A stretch of DNA of 64,000 nucleotides from Caldibacillus thermoamylovorans (GCF_000751775.1 NZ_CCRF01000010.1:1-64000), one strand, 5' to 3'. Numbered from the stretch's first letter, positions 27,335-37,164 are shown. The notes: generated from the sequence alone by a model not told the origin. A program made the numbers and translations.

Positions 27335-27562
27335 CCGTTTATATAATACTAAATATAGTGATTTGAGTTATGGTGACAGCATCTGTCTGAAAAGGGAATC
27401 CAGTTCGAATCTGGAGCTGCCCCCGCAACTGTTCGTGTGGACGAATAAGCAATCCACTGTATCGCTCATCTTTCGGAGTGATATGGGAAGGGCTTTAGGA
27501 GGAAGAAACACAAGCCAGGAGACCTGCCGTAACTTGAGCGTGAACGGTTTTTTATTTACCCA
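27335..27562 (+). promoter_or_regulatory. cobalamin (B12) riboswitch before nrdD
   Basis: The core elements appear in order: GGTGACAGCATCTG, AAAAGGGAATCCAGTTCGAA, CTGGAGCTGCCCCCGCAACTG (split: CTGCCCCCGCAACTGT) and AGCCAGGAGACCTGCC (the B12 box). The 3' end has CCGT and ACGG arms followed by TTTTTT (27544-27553), a plausible terminator. The next gene, 30 bp on, is nrdD. High adenosylcobalamin would shut off the anaerobic reductase. Confidence 0.93.
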
Positions 27563-27592
27563 AAACTAGCGATAGACAGGAGAGCATGGAAA

Positions 27593-29464
27593 ATGAGTAC
27601 AAGAAACAAACAAGAAGCTATTTGCGATTTTCCTTTACATTCGTTAAATGAGATTGTTTTTTCGCGCAATCATGATCTTATTCAAGAAAATGCAAATATG
27701 GACGGTTCTTCACCGATGGGACAAATGTCAAAAATCTCATCTGAGGTCAGTAAGTTTTATGCAAAACAAATGATGCTCAGTGAAGAAATAACAAAGGCGA
27801 TTGATGACAATTTTATTTATCCTCATGATCTTGACTTTATGGTGACGGGTACGACGACCTGTTGTCAGATTCCGCTGGGTGAGGTATTAAAGGGTGGATT
27901 TAATACCGGTCATGGTTTTATGCGCGAACCGAATGATATTAGCAGTGCCATGGCATTAGCGGCGATTATTTTTCAATCAAATCAAAACATGCAGCATGGC
28001 GGGCAAAGTTATCCGATGTTTGATTATGACCTTGCGCCTTACATAGATAAAACATTTCAAAAAAATATCAACCGTTTGAAAAGTTATTCCACCTGCTATA
28101 CAGAAGAAGAGCTTGAAGCATTAGCCTGGAAAGAAACCAACCGAGATGTGTACCAAGCGTGTGAAGCTTTCATCCATAATTGTAATTCAATGCATTCTCG
28201 CGGAGGCGGGCAAGTTCCGTTTGTATCTATTAATTACGGTACCGATACGTCCAAAGCCGGGCGATTGCTCGTAAAAAATATGTTGTTGGCAACGAAAGCC
28301 GGACTCGGCAAGGGGGAGACACCAATTTTTCCGATTCAAATTTTTAAAATGAAAAAAGGGATCAATTTCGAGCCCGGAGAACCAAACTATGATTTATATC
28401 AACTAGCGCTTGAAACGACAGCAAAACGTTTATTTCCAAACTTTAGTTTTATAGATTCTACGTTCAATTGCCCATACTATGACGGAACCCCGGAATCGGA
28501 AATTGCCTATATGGGTTGCCGTACCCGAGTGATGGCAAATCGTCATGGTGATGAAAATAGTATTCGTCGCGGAAATTTATCTTTTACGTCTATTAATCTT
28601 GTAAAAATTGCGCTGATTGCTAAAGATGAATGTGATTATTTTAACATATTGGATCACTATATCAATCTCGTAATTAAACAACTGTTAGAGCGGTTTGATT
28701 TTCAGGCAAAAAAGCAGGCAAAGCATTTCCCTTTTTTATATGGTCAGCATATTTGGAAGGATAGCGAAAACTTAAAACCTGACGATGAAGTAGGAGAAGT
28801 ATTAAAGCATGGAACATTAAGTGTCGGTTTCATTGGATTGGCTGAAGCACTGGTTGCATTAACGGGCAAACATCATGGTGAATCAAAGGAATCCTATCAA
28901 TTAGGGTATCGCATTGTTCAGCATATGCGGGCAAAAGTAGACGAAGCAAGTGAAAAATACAATTTAAATTTCTCCTTAATTGCCACCCCGGCAGAAGGGT
29001 TATCAGGGAAATTTACCCGGAATGATCAAAAGGAGTTTGGGAAAATTCCCGGAGTGACGGACCGATCCTATTATACGAATTCATTCCATATCCCTGTTTA
29101 CTATAAAATCAAGGCGATTGATAAAATAAAAATTGAAGGCTCCTTTCATAAACTATGTAATGGTGGCCATATTACTTATATTGAGTGTGATGGAGATGTA
29201 TCCAAAAATATTCATGCATTAGATCGATTAGTAAAAGCCATGGCACAATATGATATTGGCTATGGTGCCATTAATCATCCGGTTGACCAGTGCGGCGTCT
29301 GCGGTTATTCGGGAATCATTGATAACGAATGTCCGATTTGCCATAATTCGGATGAAAATAAGATTGGGCGGATTAGACGAATAACCGGTTACTTAGTTGG
29401 CGATATGAAAAGATGGAATTCAGCTAAACGGGCAGAAGAAAGCGAAAGGGTTAAACATCAATGA
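27593..29464 (+). CDS. nrdD: anaerobic (class III) ribonucleoside-triphosphate reductase
   Basis: 623 residues. Reduces ribonucleotides to deoxyribonucleotides without oxygen, using a glycyl radical. Seen here: 'DLDFMVTGTTTCCQIPLGEVL', 'NCNSMHSRGGGQVPFVSINYGTD', the C-terminal zinc site CGVCGY...CPICH, and the radical loop 'RRITGYLVG'. AGGAGAG precedes ATG 27593. The gene overlaps nrdG by ATGA. The cobalamin riboswitch upstream suggests that the cell also has a B12-dependent class II reductase or another B12-dependent system; none is in this window. Confidence 0.95.
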   Translation: MSTRNKQEAICDFPLHSLNEIVFSRNHDLIQENANMDGSSPMGQMSKISSEVSKFYAKQMMLSEEITKAIDDNFIYPHDLDFMVTGTTTCCQIPLGEVLKGGFNTGHGFMREPNDISSAMALAAIIFQSNQNMQHGGQSYPMFDYDLAPYIDKTFQKNINRLKSYSTCYTEEELEALAWKETNRDVYQACEAFIHNCNSMHSRGGGQVPFVSINYGTDTSKAGRLLVKNMLLATKAGLGKGETPIFPIQIFKMKKGINFEPGEPNYDLYQLALETTAKRLFPNFSFIDSTFNCPYYDGTPESEIAYMGCRTRVMANRHGDENSIRRGNLSFTSINLVKIALIAKDECDYFNILDHYINLVIKQLLERFDFQAKKQAKHFPFLYGQHIWKDSENLKPDDEVGEVLKHGTLSVGFIGLAEALVALTGKHHGESKESYQLGYRIVQHMRAKVDEASEKYNLNFSLIATPAEGLSGKFTRNDQKEFGKIPGVTDRSYYTNSFHIPVYYKIKAIDKIKIEGSFHKLCNGGHITYIECDGDVSKNIHALDRLVKAMAQYDIGYGAINHPVDQCGVCGYSGIIDNECPICHNSDENKIGRIRRITGYLVGDMKRWNSAKRAEESERVKHQ

Positions 29465-29943
29465 AAGTCATGAATATTATCCATGATTCCGTTGTTGACG
29501 GTGAAGGTTTACGGACAGTTATCTTTTTTGCAGGCTGCCCGCACTTCTGCAAGGGATGCCATAATCCGAGAAGTTGGAATATCAATAATGGAACAGAGAT
29601 GTCAGTTGAAGAAGTAGTTGAGGAAGTGGCCAGTAATCCACTGACCGATGTAACCTTATCCGGCGGGGAACCCTTTTTTCAGGTGGAAGAAGTGTGCAAA
29701 GTGGCGAAACGATTAAAGGAATTAGGAAAAAATATATGGATCTATACAGGCTTTACATTCAAACAACTCCTCGCATCGCGTGACCCTTATATACATGAAT
29801 TACTCGGTTATTGCGATGTTCTTGTTGATGGACCGTTTATTCTGGCAGAAAGGGATTTAACTTTACCATTTCGTGGAAGTAGAAATCAGCGTATAATCGA
29901 CTTAACGAAACATAAAGTAAAAGTTCCACCAATGAGGGTCTAG
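29461..29943 (+). CDS. nrdG: anaerobic ribonucleotide reductase activating protein
   Basis: 160 residues. A radical-SAM protein that makes the glycyl radical on NrdD. The 4Fe-4S site is 'GCPHFCKGCHNP' (CxxxCxxC), followed by 'TLSGGEPFFQ' for SAM binding and 'KNIWIYTGFTFKQLL'. The start overlaps the nrdD stop (ATGA), so the two are made together in the expected ratio. Confidence 0.95.
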   Translation: MKVMNIIHDSVVDGEGLRTVIFFAGCPHFCKGCHNPRSWNINNGTEMSVEEVVEEVASNPLTDVTLSGGEPFFQVEEVCKVAKRLKELGKNIWIYTGFTFKQLLASRDPYIHELLGYCDVLVDGPFILAERDLTLPFRGSRNQRIIDLTKHKVKVPPMRV

Positions 29944-30014
29944 CTGCTAAGATGGGATAAATAAGGGTACATAGGAATCACTGATAAGTCAGATGCTAGA
30001 GAGGGGACAGGTAA

Positions 30015-31280
30015 ATGGATGAAAGAATACAAAAATTGATTGACTCTGCAAAGACGAAATTTGGGTTAGGTGATTACTACTTAGAAACACATGGCTTTTT
30101 TCGTAACGTCAATATTTTTAATGAAACAATCTATACATTTTATATGGAGTGGTTTCCGAAACATGTAGCCAAACCGGATGACGACTCTAATCCGGAGGGA
30201 ACAGCAGTCATTGAATTTAATTTGCATGCAGGCAAGTTTGAGAGAACTATTTTTGTCATGGGAAAGACCTATGCAAAAGACGGAATTGCTTTTCCCAATA
30301 TGGATTTCAATGACATCATCAAATGGATTGAAGAGGAGACAGGATTGATATACGGGAAACAATTTCAATTACGAAGGCAACAAGAAAGGGAATTTTATTT
30401 TGAAGGATGCATTGATGGTATTGCTGTTTCACCAGGTGCATTTATTGAGGTTAATCTGGATCAGGATGGAAAACTAACCTTGTTCTCTGTTACGGGACCA
30501 TTTCCTTCCAAAAATATGGTCATTGAAGAGACTTATCACCTTTCCCTTGAAAAAATCGAACATTTGGCAAAAGAACAATTGAAGCTGATTGAATATCCTT
30601 CCGACGAACAGAAAAAAATAATCCCTGTTTATGGAGTGGAAGAAATCTTTGTTACGAATGACGGCAGATCAACTATACCATATGAACTGGATGATTCCCC
30701 CTATGTAAGGATCGATGAAATTATCGTTTGGGATGAACCAATGAATGAACCGTTTGAAAGAAAAGAAATACGTTGGTTTGAGGATATAACAGCAGAGCAA
30801 GCATTTTCAAATGAGCCAAGTCCTGATTCATTCCCAATTACAAAGGAAGAACAAGATAGATGTGTACAGTCTGTAAAGGACTTTTTACGTCAGGTTTACC
30901 CGAATGATACGGGAAAATGGCTGCTTAAAACACTTAAACGCAATAAAGGATATATTCATGCAACAGTTAGGGCTAACTACCGGGACGACGGTGTATTTCA
31001 AAGAAAATTAGAAATCATCATTGACGCAAATCGTTTTCAAGCCGTCAATTACTTGGATAACGAAATGATGTTGCGAATTTTCGATCAATTTCAGGCACCT
31101 GATGAAGTAACGGTCACGAAAGAGGAAGCTTTTGAAAAAATCAAAGAATGGTTTGAGTTAAAGCCTGTTTATATCTATGATTTTGATCAAAAACAATATG
31201 TTTTATGTGGGAAAATAGATTGTCAATATGGAGTAAACGCAGCCAGTGGTGAAGTGATATTGTTGGATGAATTGATATGA
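30015..31280 (+). CDS. hypothetical protein with repeated PepSY/YcdB-like modules
   Basis: 421 residues, no signal peptide, acidic, soluble. The protein seems built of repeated alpha/beta modules, each with a helix before strand pairs ('LEKIEHLAKEQLKLIEYPSDEQ', 'CVQSVKDFLRQVYPNDTGKWLLK', 'KEEAFEKIKEWFELKPVYIYD'). This is reminiscent of YcdB/YcdC proteins of Bacillus, but the match is weak. GGGGACAGGT precedes the ATG. A terminator follows at 31373. No role can be assigned. Confidence 0.6.
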   Translation: MDERIQKLIDSAKTKFGLGDYYLETHGFFRNVNIFNETIYTFYMEWFPKHVAKPDDDSNPEGTAVIEFNLHAGKFERTIFVMGKTYAKDGIAFPNMDFNDIIKWIEEETGLIYGKQFQLRRQQEREFYFEGCIDGIAVSPGAFIEVNLDQDGKLTLFSVTGPFPSKNMVIEETYHLSLEKIEHLAKEQLKLIEYPSDEQKKIIPVYGVEEIFVTNDGRSTIPYELDDSPYVRIDEIIVWDEPMNEPFERKEIRWFEDITAEQAFSNEPSPDSFPITKEEQDRCVQSVKDFLRQVYPNDTGKWLLKTLKRNKGYIHATVRANYRDDGVFQRKLEIIIDANRFQAVNYLDNEMMLRIFDQFQAPDEVTVTKEEAFEKIKEWFELKPVYIYDFDQKQYVLCGKIDCQYGVNAASGEVILLDELI

Positions 31281-31372
31281 AGCCAAAGATGAGGCAGTTG
31301 AATGATTGATATGATGGAAGGCCCTGTTGAATAGAGCAAAATGAACTGGATATTTTTTAAACGAATTGATTT

Positions 31373-31397
31373 AACCCTGCTACTTGGCAGGGTTTTT
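31373..31397 (+). terminator. intrinsic terminator
   Basis: AACCCTGC (31373-31380) and GCAGGGTT (31387-31394) around a 6-base loop, followed by TTT. Confidence 0.85.
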
Positions 31398-31556
31398 GGC
31401 GCGGAGCATTTGTTGTCAATAAAAAGTCGATCCTCGATAGTTTTCTATTTTGCATTCATTCATGTAAAAGAATAAGCCATCAGTATGACTAAAAATTCCG
31501 GTTTATTATAAAAATAAGTAATACGAACAGAAATAATTGGAAAGGATCGAATATTT

Positions 31557-31976
31557 ATGAGAGCTGTATCCGCTTTATTTTCAATCCTTATGCCGGGGTT
31601 TGGACAAATATATAATGGTCAAATTAAAAAGGGTATTTTTCTTTTAGTAGTAGAACATTTTGATAATATGTTGGGGAAAATAAATCGTTCTATTCAGCTG
31701 GATTTTAACGGTTTTCACCAAGAAGCATTGGCTACAGTCATTTATGATGCTATGCTATTTTATCCGGGATTTTATGTTTATACCGTTTGGGATGCTTGGT
31801 TCTATGCAAAAGAGGGGGCTGATAAGGGGAAAACGGCCATACCCTTTATTATTGGCGGTTTTTTAGGGGAGCTCGGAGCGATTTTTGCATCAAAATTGCC
31901 ATTCCCAACGCTCATCTGTGGTCTACTTATGATCATTCCTATGTTAATCGGGATGGTGATATTTCGAAAACAATAA
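31557..31976 (+). CDS. TM2-like small membrane protein
   Basis: 139 residues, about four hydrophobic segments. The start 'LFSILMPGFGQIYNGQIKKGIFLLVVEH' is a TM2-type turn, and 'DNMLGKINRSIQLDFNG' and 'YVYTVWDAWFYAKEGA' parallel the halves of the broken protein at 214-995. AAAGGA precedes the ATG. Function unknown. Confidence 0.65.
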   Translation: MRAVSALFSILMPGFGQIYNGQIKKGIFLLVVEHFDNMLGKINRSIQLDFNGFHQEALATVIYDAMLFYPGFYVYTVWDAWFYAKEGADKGKTAIPFIIGGFLGELGAIFASKLPFPTLICGLLMIIPMLIGMVIFRKQ

Positions 31977-32404
31977 CAAATCATTCAAGAGTTAAATGAC
32001 ATTTATTAATTTAACTTTTAACAGTAAGTCTTATACTTTCATTTTCAAGGTCTTAAGGTAGGTTGCCTTGTTCATCATCTACTGTCTTTCCGTCTGTTTT
32101 CATCGAGTTAACGAAGTCCGAATTATTTAAGAGGGAAGCTATTGGTTATATGTCAGAATAAAAAAATTTTTTTATATAGGGCGATAAATTTGTAAATGTC
32201 CAAAACTAAAAATATTCCTTGCCCCAGAGAAATATAGGTACTAAAATTAAATTAATGACCGGTCATACATTTTTTTAAGAGATGCAAGAGACAATATAAA
32301 TGTTAAAGTTCGTATTAAGGCTGTTAGAGGGGCAGATAAGAATGATTTCTATGCATCTGGTGTTTGGAGCCCGGATTCTATTTAATTGCTAAATACGGTT
32401 TGCT
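31977..32404. other. gap with no convincing gene
   Basis: Between the TM2-like gene and the inverted-repeat remnant I see no gene. A short + frame near 32300-32385 ('NVKVRIKAVRGADKNDFYASGVWSPDS') could be the tail of a lost secreted-protein gene. Confidence 0.3.
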
Positions 32405-32499
32405 GCTGTCCAAAAGTTTATTCAGGTGCAATGTAAGCAATAATGTTATTCGAGAAATCCCAACATTCCGACATTGTATGATTAGACTTTTTGGACAGC
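32405..32499. mobile_element. 95-bp element with CTGTCC terminal inverted repeats
   Basis: GCTGTCCAAAAGT at the left and ACTTTTTGGACAGC at the right form inverted ends (one gap). Similar ends, GGGGCTGTCCAAAAAGT and GGCTGTCCGAAAG, occur near 2998 and 3067. It looks like a MITE or IS remnant with no coding capacity. Confidence 0.45.
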
Positions 32500-32532
32500 G
32501 TCGGTAGAAATATAAAATTTGGAGGCTATCTT

Positions 32533-33226
32533 ATGATGAAAAAGTGGCTCCCTATAGTCTTATTAACAGTTCTTGCCCTTGTTTTAATTGGAATCAAAAC
32601 CTATTCAAAGCTCCGGTTATGAAATACCAGTCAATTGGATTTTCATTCAATTTTTTATTCTCTTTTTGATTACTGATTTTTTGGTTCATGATGCGGAAAC
32701 GAATAGTAGCTACTTGATACTGAGAATTAAAAGAAGGGAACAGTATATTCTGTCGAAACTAATTTGGATTGTCATTCAAAATATACTGGTCTATTTTGGG
32801 TTATTTATTGTGATCTATGTGATTTCATCTTTACTATTAGGGGATTTTTCTCTTGAAGCTTCATCCTATTTTCAAGATACGATCCAATCCCAAGCAGCCA
32901 TTTCGATAAATCCAATACAGCTTATATTACATCTCTTTTTCGGATACGTTTTGACAAGCATTGTGTTGTCGGGGATTTTTTTACTGTTCACTCAATTTTT
33001 TGCTTCAACCGTCTCCTTTTGTTTTGTGCTTATATTAGGTTCTCTATCTATATTTATAGACTGGAAATGGCTTCCGGCAATTCATTCGATGATATTGAAA
33101 AGTAATCTATTTGATCTAGAACATCATCTTTCATTAACGTTTTCTTTTGTTTACTCTGTTTTCGTTTATATTTTGTCAGCATTTTTCATTTTTATTGTAT
33201 ATAGGAAGACAGATATTTTGAAATAG
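32533..33226 (+). pseudogene. ABC-type permease-like protein, start frameshifted or deleted
   Basis: A well-placed GGAGG and ATG (32533) begin 'MMKKWLPIVLLTVLALVLIGIKTYSK' and stop at 32622. From 32588 a second frame is open to 33226 with five helices ('YEIPVNWIFIQFFILFLITDFLVHDAE', 'RIKRREQYILSKLIWIVIQN'), typical of ABC-2 permeases. The first frame probably supplied helix 1, and a deletion with frameshift fused the parts. The ATPase gene follows 12 bp later. Confidence 0.5.
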
Positions 33227-33238
33227 GAGGGATGGAAC

Positions 33239-33913
33239 ATGGCCGAGACAGATCAAATTTACCTAAAAGTTGAACATCTCACTAAAGTCATGAAACAGCA
33301 AGTCATTTTAAAGGATATTAATTTAGAATTAAATAAAGGGTTTATTTACGGTTTTCGGGGGAAAAACGGATCCGGAAAAACAATGTTATTCCGTGCCTTA
33401 TGTGGATTAATTTTACCTACTGAAGGGACGATAACAGTGGGAGGAATACAACTGGGCAAAGATGCATCCTTTCCTCCGAGTGTAGGTGTATTAATTGAAT
33501 ATCCGGGTTTCTTAAATTCATATACAGGATTTCAAAATTTAAAAATGCTTGCGAGTTTAAATAATTTCATTGATGATAATCGAATTAAGGAAGCAATTCG
33601 ATTGGTAGGTCTTGACCCTGAAGATAAGCGGAAGTATCGGAAATACTCGTTAGGAATGAAACAACGATTAGGGATTGCACAGGCGATTATGGAAGAACCG
33701 GATTTGATTATATTGGATGAACCAACAAATGCTCTTGACTCGGAAGGAATTGAGGAACTAAAAAAATTATTATTGGAATTAAAAAATAAAAATAAGTGCA
33801 TTCTGATTGCCAGTCATGATAAAGAGGAATTGGAATTTTTATCCGACGAGATTTTCATATTAGAAAAAGGCAAAATAGTCGATCATTACCATTTACAAGG
33901 GGTAGAAAAATGA
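33239..33913 (+). CDS. ABC transporter ATP-binding protein
   Basis: 224 residues. Walker A is GKNGSGKT, with an unusual 'GFRGKNGSGKTML' where GxxGxGKS/T normally follows 'GLxG'; the signature is 'YSLGMKQRLGIAQAIM', Walker B 'LIILDEPTNALDSEG', and the switch His is in 'IASHDK'. It is a small drug/lantibiotic-type ATPase. GGAGGG precedes the ATG, and it overlaps the next gene by ATGA. The partner permease just upstream seems broken. Confidence 0.88.
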   Translation: MAETDQIYLKVEHLTKVMKQQVILKDINLELNKGFIYGFRGKNGSGKTMLFRALCGLILPTEGTITVGGIQLGKDASFPPSVGVLIEYPGFLNSYTGFQNLKMLASLNNFIDDNRIKEAIRLVGLDPEDKRKYRKYSLGMKQRLGIAQAIMEEPDLIILDEPTNALDSEGIEELKKLLLELKNKNKCILIASHDKEELEFLSDEIFILEKGKIVDHYHLQGVEK

Positions 33914-34425
33914 GTAAAAAAATGATCCTATTACTGTCCATTATTTTCGCAGGACTCATTATCTGGGGCTTTCGAGTTTACACTGTCAATGCAGGGGTAG
34001 CCAAAACATATGAAATCCAATCGTTTAAAATTGGTGATTCTATTAAATTGGACCATGCTGAATTAAAAGTGATTGATTTTCAGTATGGAGAAGAAAACAA
34101 TAAAAATGGAGATCAATCTTTACCGGTCAAGGTTGCAATGGAAGTCATGAATACTTCAAATAAAGATATTTCGGTTCAGAGACTAATAGAAACCAAACTT
34201 GCTTACGGTATGGATTACTATCAAACAATGGAAGGGGAATTTGAGGGGGAGCAGCTAAAAAAATTGTCACCAAACACATCCACCCAAATCACATTAGTTT
34301 ATTACGTCGATCCGAAATATAATGATAAATCCGCCAAACTATATTTTGACCAAAGCTTATATAAAAAACAAGTTATCGACCAATATCATCATGGAAAAAG
34401 ATATGGCATTGCTGTTGATTTATAA
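33910..34425 (+). CDS. membrane-anchored DUF4352-like protein
   Basis: 171 residues. An N-terminal helix (MSKKMILLLSIIFAGLIIWG) anchors an outside immunoglobulin-like domain of about 140 residues with 'GDSIKLDHAELKVIDFQY' and 'VKVAMEVMNTSNKDISV', as in DUF4352 and similar extracellular accessory proteins. It overlaps the ATPase gene by ATGA and is probably the third part of the same transporter unit. Confidence 0.65.
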   Translation: MSKKMILLLSIIFAGLIIWGFRVYTVNAGVAKTYEIQSFKIGDSIKLDHAELKVIDFQYGEENNKNGDQSLPVKVAMEVMNTSNKDISVQRLIETKLAYGMDYYQTMEGEFEGEQLKKLSPNTSTQITLVYYVDPKYNDKSAKLYFDQSLYKKQVIDQYHHGKRYGIAVDL

Positions 34426-34526
34426 AAGCTAAATTGGAAAAATTAGTGCATTGAATTTTCCAAAACCCGATAATCCTCAAAGGAACTTGAATAAAAGTTG
34501 TGATCGAATTTTGGTGTAAATAAAGA

Positions 34527-34565
34527 GGAAGTTGGGAAATGAGTTTGTTTCTCCACTTCCCCTAT
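34527..34565 (+). terminator. possible terminator of the ABC cluster
   Basis: GAGGAAGT with inner GGAAA pairs imperfectly with TTTC and ACTTCC, then CCTATAATTT. It is the only structure I see in the 349-bp gap after 34425. Confidence 0.35.
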
Positions 34566-34774
34566 AATTTATTGATTTTTTTAATCGGTTAAATACTGAC
34601 AACTTCCACCGGCAAAACAGTGGGGTTCAAGAGTGAATTTGGCAAATTGTTTTCATGATAAAAAATCCGACCGAGTAAGATTTCTGAACGAGAAGTCTGT
34701 GACGTACGTTTAATGTTTTAAAGCGGGACGGCTGAAATGGACCAATGAAAAATAGAGATTTTCATTTATGTTTT

Positions 34775-34981
34775 TTAGAAAAAGTATATTAATGCAGCAA
34801 TTAATAAAAAAACAATTCCTAAAGAACCAGAATAGGTTGCTATTCCCATTATGAATTTTCTGTGTTCATCTGTTTCAGAAAAAAAATTTCCTCTTTGTTG
34901 TTGTCCATCAACCAAAGCACCATTAAAAATAGCCGAAATGACTATACAAATAATCCCCAAAGTAAAGAAAAATTTTAACAT
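34775..34981 (-). CDS. DUF5316-family small membrane protein
   Basis: 68 residues, two helices around a polar loop 'GALVDGQQQRGNFFSETDEHRKFIMG', which is the DUF5316 pattern. AAAGGAG lies 13 bases before the ATG. Role unknown. Confidence 0.7.
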   Translation of the reverse strand: MLKFFFTLGIICIVISAIFNGALVDGQQQRGNFFSETDEHRKFIMGIATYSGSLGIVFLLIAALIYFF

Positions 34982-35020
34982 ATAATAAGAATTTATCTCC
35001 TTTTTTTAGTAATTATATGA

Positions 35021-35150
35021 TTAGCACCCAAAAGGGTTTTATAGAAAAATTTGATCCAAATATAGTATTAGCTATATTTATCAAGATAAAATATATTGCG
35101 ATTTGTGCTTTAGTTTTTTTGAAAAAGGGGCTTTTTGGGTGGTAACCATT
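35021..35150 (+). mobile_element. MITE-like element, copy 1
   Basis: 130 bp with ends TTAGCACCCAAAAG and CTTTTTGGGTGGTAACC. The inside (ATTTGATCCAAATATAGTA, ATTTATCAAGATA, ATATATTG) matches, in reverse orientation, the element at 45603-45731. ATATGA lies at both borders. There is no coding capacity. Confidence 0.75.
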
Positions 35151-35179
35151 ATATGAATTAAATAACCTTTTCCATTTTT

Positions 35180-35749
35180 TTAAACATTATTTACTAATTG
35201 AAGTTCCCAAACACTATTAGTTCCTCTTTTAAGAGTAACCCAAGTTGTTACACCAAATATTCTTCCAGTACTTACTACCGAAATTGGGGCCCAACTAGAA
35301 GGTGCAGAATAGGAAAAAGAATTACTAGTAGGATTATTATAGGACGTTTGTTGTACATAACCTACTCCACTTTTCGCCCATCCAGTTGCCCCAAAATTAA
35401 CTTTTCTGTTAGATAATGAAACAGTTGAATCTAGTATAGTCCAACCTCCACTTACCTTTGTTAAATCAGTATAATCTTCTCCATCAATAGATGAAGTAGT
35501 ATAATATACTGTACTATAAGCTCTAACACTAATAGAAGAGTCATATTTAGACTTATTGCTTGAATCATTAGTTTGAAAATTCCCATTATAAAAATCAGAA
35601 ATATCGTAAAATGTTGTTGTAGCATATGTTTCTATTTTGTCACCATTTACCTCAGAAACCTTTAATAATTGACTTGTTGAATAAGTTTGAACTGTTCCAT
35701 TTTCTAAGCCATCTGTACTTTGTAATACAACTTTAGCAACGAAGTTTTT
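35180..35749 (-). pseudogene. secreted protein, C-terminal part cut off by ISL3
   Basis: By direct translation of the reverse strand, 190 codons are open from the IS edge to TAA at 35180-35182, with no start. The sequence is Ser/Thr/Tyr-rich and beta-like ('ETYATTTFYDISDFYNG', 'SVRAYSTVYYTTSS', 'GATGWAKSGVGYVQQTSY', ending 'NSVWELQLVNNV'). The N-terminal part with the signal peptide lies on the other side of the element at 37249-37450, in the frame expected after removing the IS and one 7-bp repeat. Confidence 0.85.
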
Positions 35750-35838
35750 GGCTTCCTCGCTATTTAATGTTTAGTTTAAAGCTTCCCAAAGCTGTCTATA
35801 CTGGGTAATACTACTAAATTACCTGGGGTGATAGTCTT

Positions 35839-37071
35839 ATGAAAAACTTTGAAGAAGAGTATAATGTATTCCAAGATGCGTTAGAAATACCTAAACCTTG
35901 GTATGTTTTCCATAATGAATTAGCTAAAGAAGAAAATACCTTACACATTTATATTGAATATCAATCAGGAGCGGAATTTTCTTGTCCTAATTGCGGTAAA
36001 ACGGGATGTAAAGTTCATGATATACAAGATCAAGACCGGACTTGGAGACATCTAAATTTTTGGCAATATAAGACCATTCTCCATGCCAGAATGCCACGAG
36101 TAAAATGTGAGTCATGTGGTAAAATACGTACGGTTGTCATTGATTGGGCACGTCCAGGAGCTGGATTTTCATTATTATTTGAGCACCATGTGTTGTCGCT
36201 AATGGTTGAAATGCCTGTCGCTGCCGTAGCTCGTGAAGTAGGCGAACATGATATGCGCCTTTGGCGAGTATTTAAATATTATGTCAACAAAGCCATGGAA
36301 AACATAGATGTATCTAATGTCACTCGTATAGCGATGGATGAAACATCACGAGCAAAAGGCCATAAATATGTGACATTTTTTATTGATATGGATACCAAAC
36401 GCTTAATTTTCGCTACTACTGGTAAAGGTGCAGATGTACTGCAGGTGTTTAGCCAGTTTCTAGACAGTAAAGGGGTTTTACATTCCCAGATTAAAGAATT
36501 TTGTTGCGATATGTCACCAGCCTTTATTTCGGGTATTGAAGAGAAATTTCCGAATGCAACGATTACGTTTGATAAATTTCATGTCATGAAAATGGTAAAT
36601 GAAGCATTAGATCAGGTACGAAAACAAGAACAAGCTACACAGCCAGAACTTAAAAATTCACGATACGCTTGGCTGAAGAACCCCGAAAACCTAACAGAAA
36701 AACAAGGAAGTAAATTGGCTAAATTAAAGGATTTGGATTTGGCAACAGGCCGTGCCTACCGCATGAAACTATCGCTTCAGAAAATGTGGACTAAACACCC
36801 AATCCTTTCTGAATTGTATTTTGATGAATGGCATAGCTGGGCTATTCGATCCCGACTAGAACCAATGATTAAAGTTGCAAAAACACTAAAACAACATAAA
36901 GGCGGAATCTTAAGATGGTTTGTTACAAAGATGACCAATGGCCTTCTTGAAGGAATAAACAGTTTAGTTCAGGCTACCAAAAGAAAGGCTCGTGGATACC
37001 GAACAGCCGATAATTTTATTGCCATGGCCTATGCAACGGTTAATAAACTTGATCTTATTGGTATATCATGA
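35839..37071 (+). CDS. ISL3-family transposase
   Basis: 410 residues. An N-terminal zinc ribbon (CPNCG...CKV, then CESCGK), a helix-turn-helix region, and a DDE_Tnp_ISL3 core: first Asp in 'IAMDETSRAKGHKYVTFFID', second in 'CCDMSPAFISGI...ITFDKFHVMK', and Glu in 'GLLEGINSLVQATKRKARGYRTADNF'. No internal stop, so this copy could be active. GGGGTGATAG precedes ATG 35839. Confidence 0.95.
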   Translation: MKNFEEEYNVFQDALEIPKPWYVFHNELAKEENTLHIYIEYQSGAEFSCPNCGKTGCKVHDIQDQDRTWRHLNFWQYKTILHARMPRVKCESCGKIRTVVIDWARPGAGFSLLFEHHVLSLMVEMPVAAVAREVGEHDMRLWRVFKYYVNKAMENIDVSNVTRIAMDETSRAKGHKYVTFFIDMDTKRLIFATTGKGADVLQVFSQFLDSKGVLHSQIKEFCCDMSPAFISGIEEKFPNATITFDKFHVMKMVNEALDQVRKQEQATQPELKNSRYAWLKNPENLTEKQGSKLAKLKDLDLATGRAYRMKLSLQKMWTKHPILSELYFDEWHSWAIRSRLEPMIKVAKTLKQHKGGILRWFVTKMTNGLLEGINSLVQATKRKARGYRTADNFIAMAYATVNKLDLIGIS

Positions 37072-37108
37072 CTTGTTTTATCCTTTCTTGTTTGCTTAGC
37101 GACCAGCA

Positions 37109-37164
37109 CTTAGATGTAGGATAGGCTGTCAAGTGCTTTCCTTGACAACCTATCCTACATCTAA
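37109..37164. terminator. long hairpin inside ISL3, after the transposase
   Basis: CTTAGATGTAGGATAGG and CCTATCCTACATCTAAG, extended by TGTCAAG/CTTGACA with one unpaired base pair, form a stem of about 25 bp with a 7-base loop. It lacks a T run, so it may insulate the element, not act as a standard terminator. The second IS copy carries it too (near 54934-54989). Confidence 0.7.
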
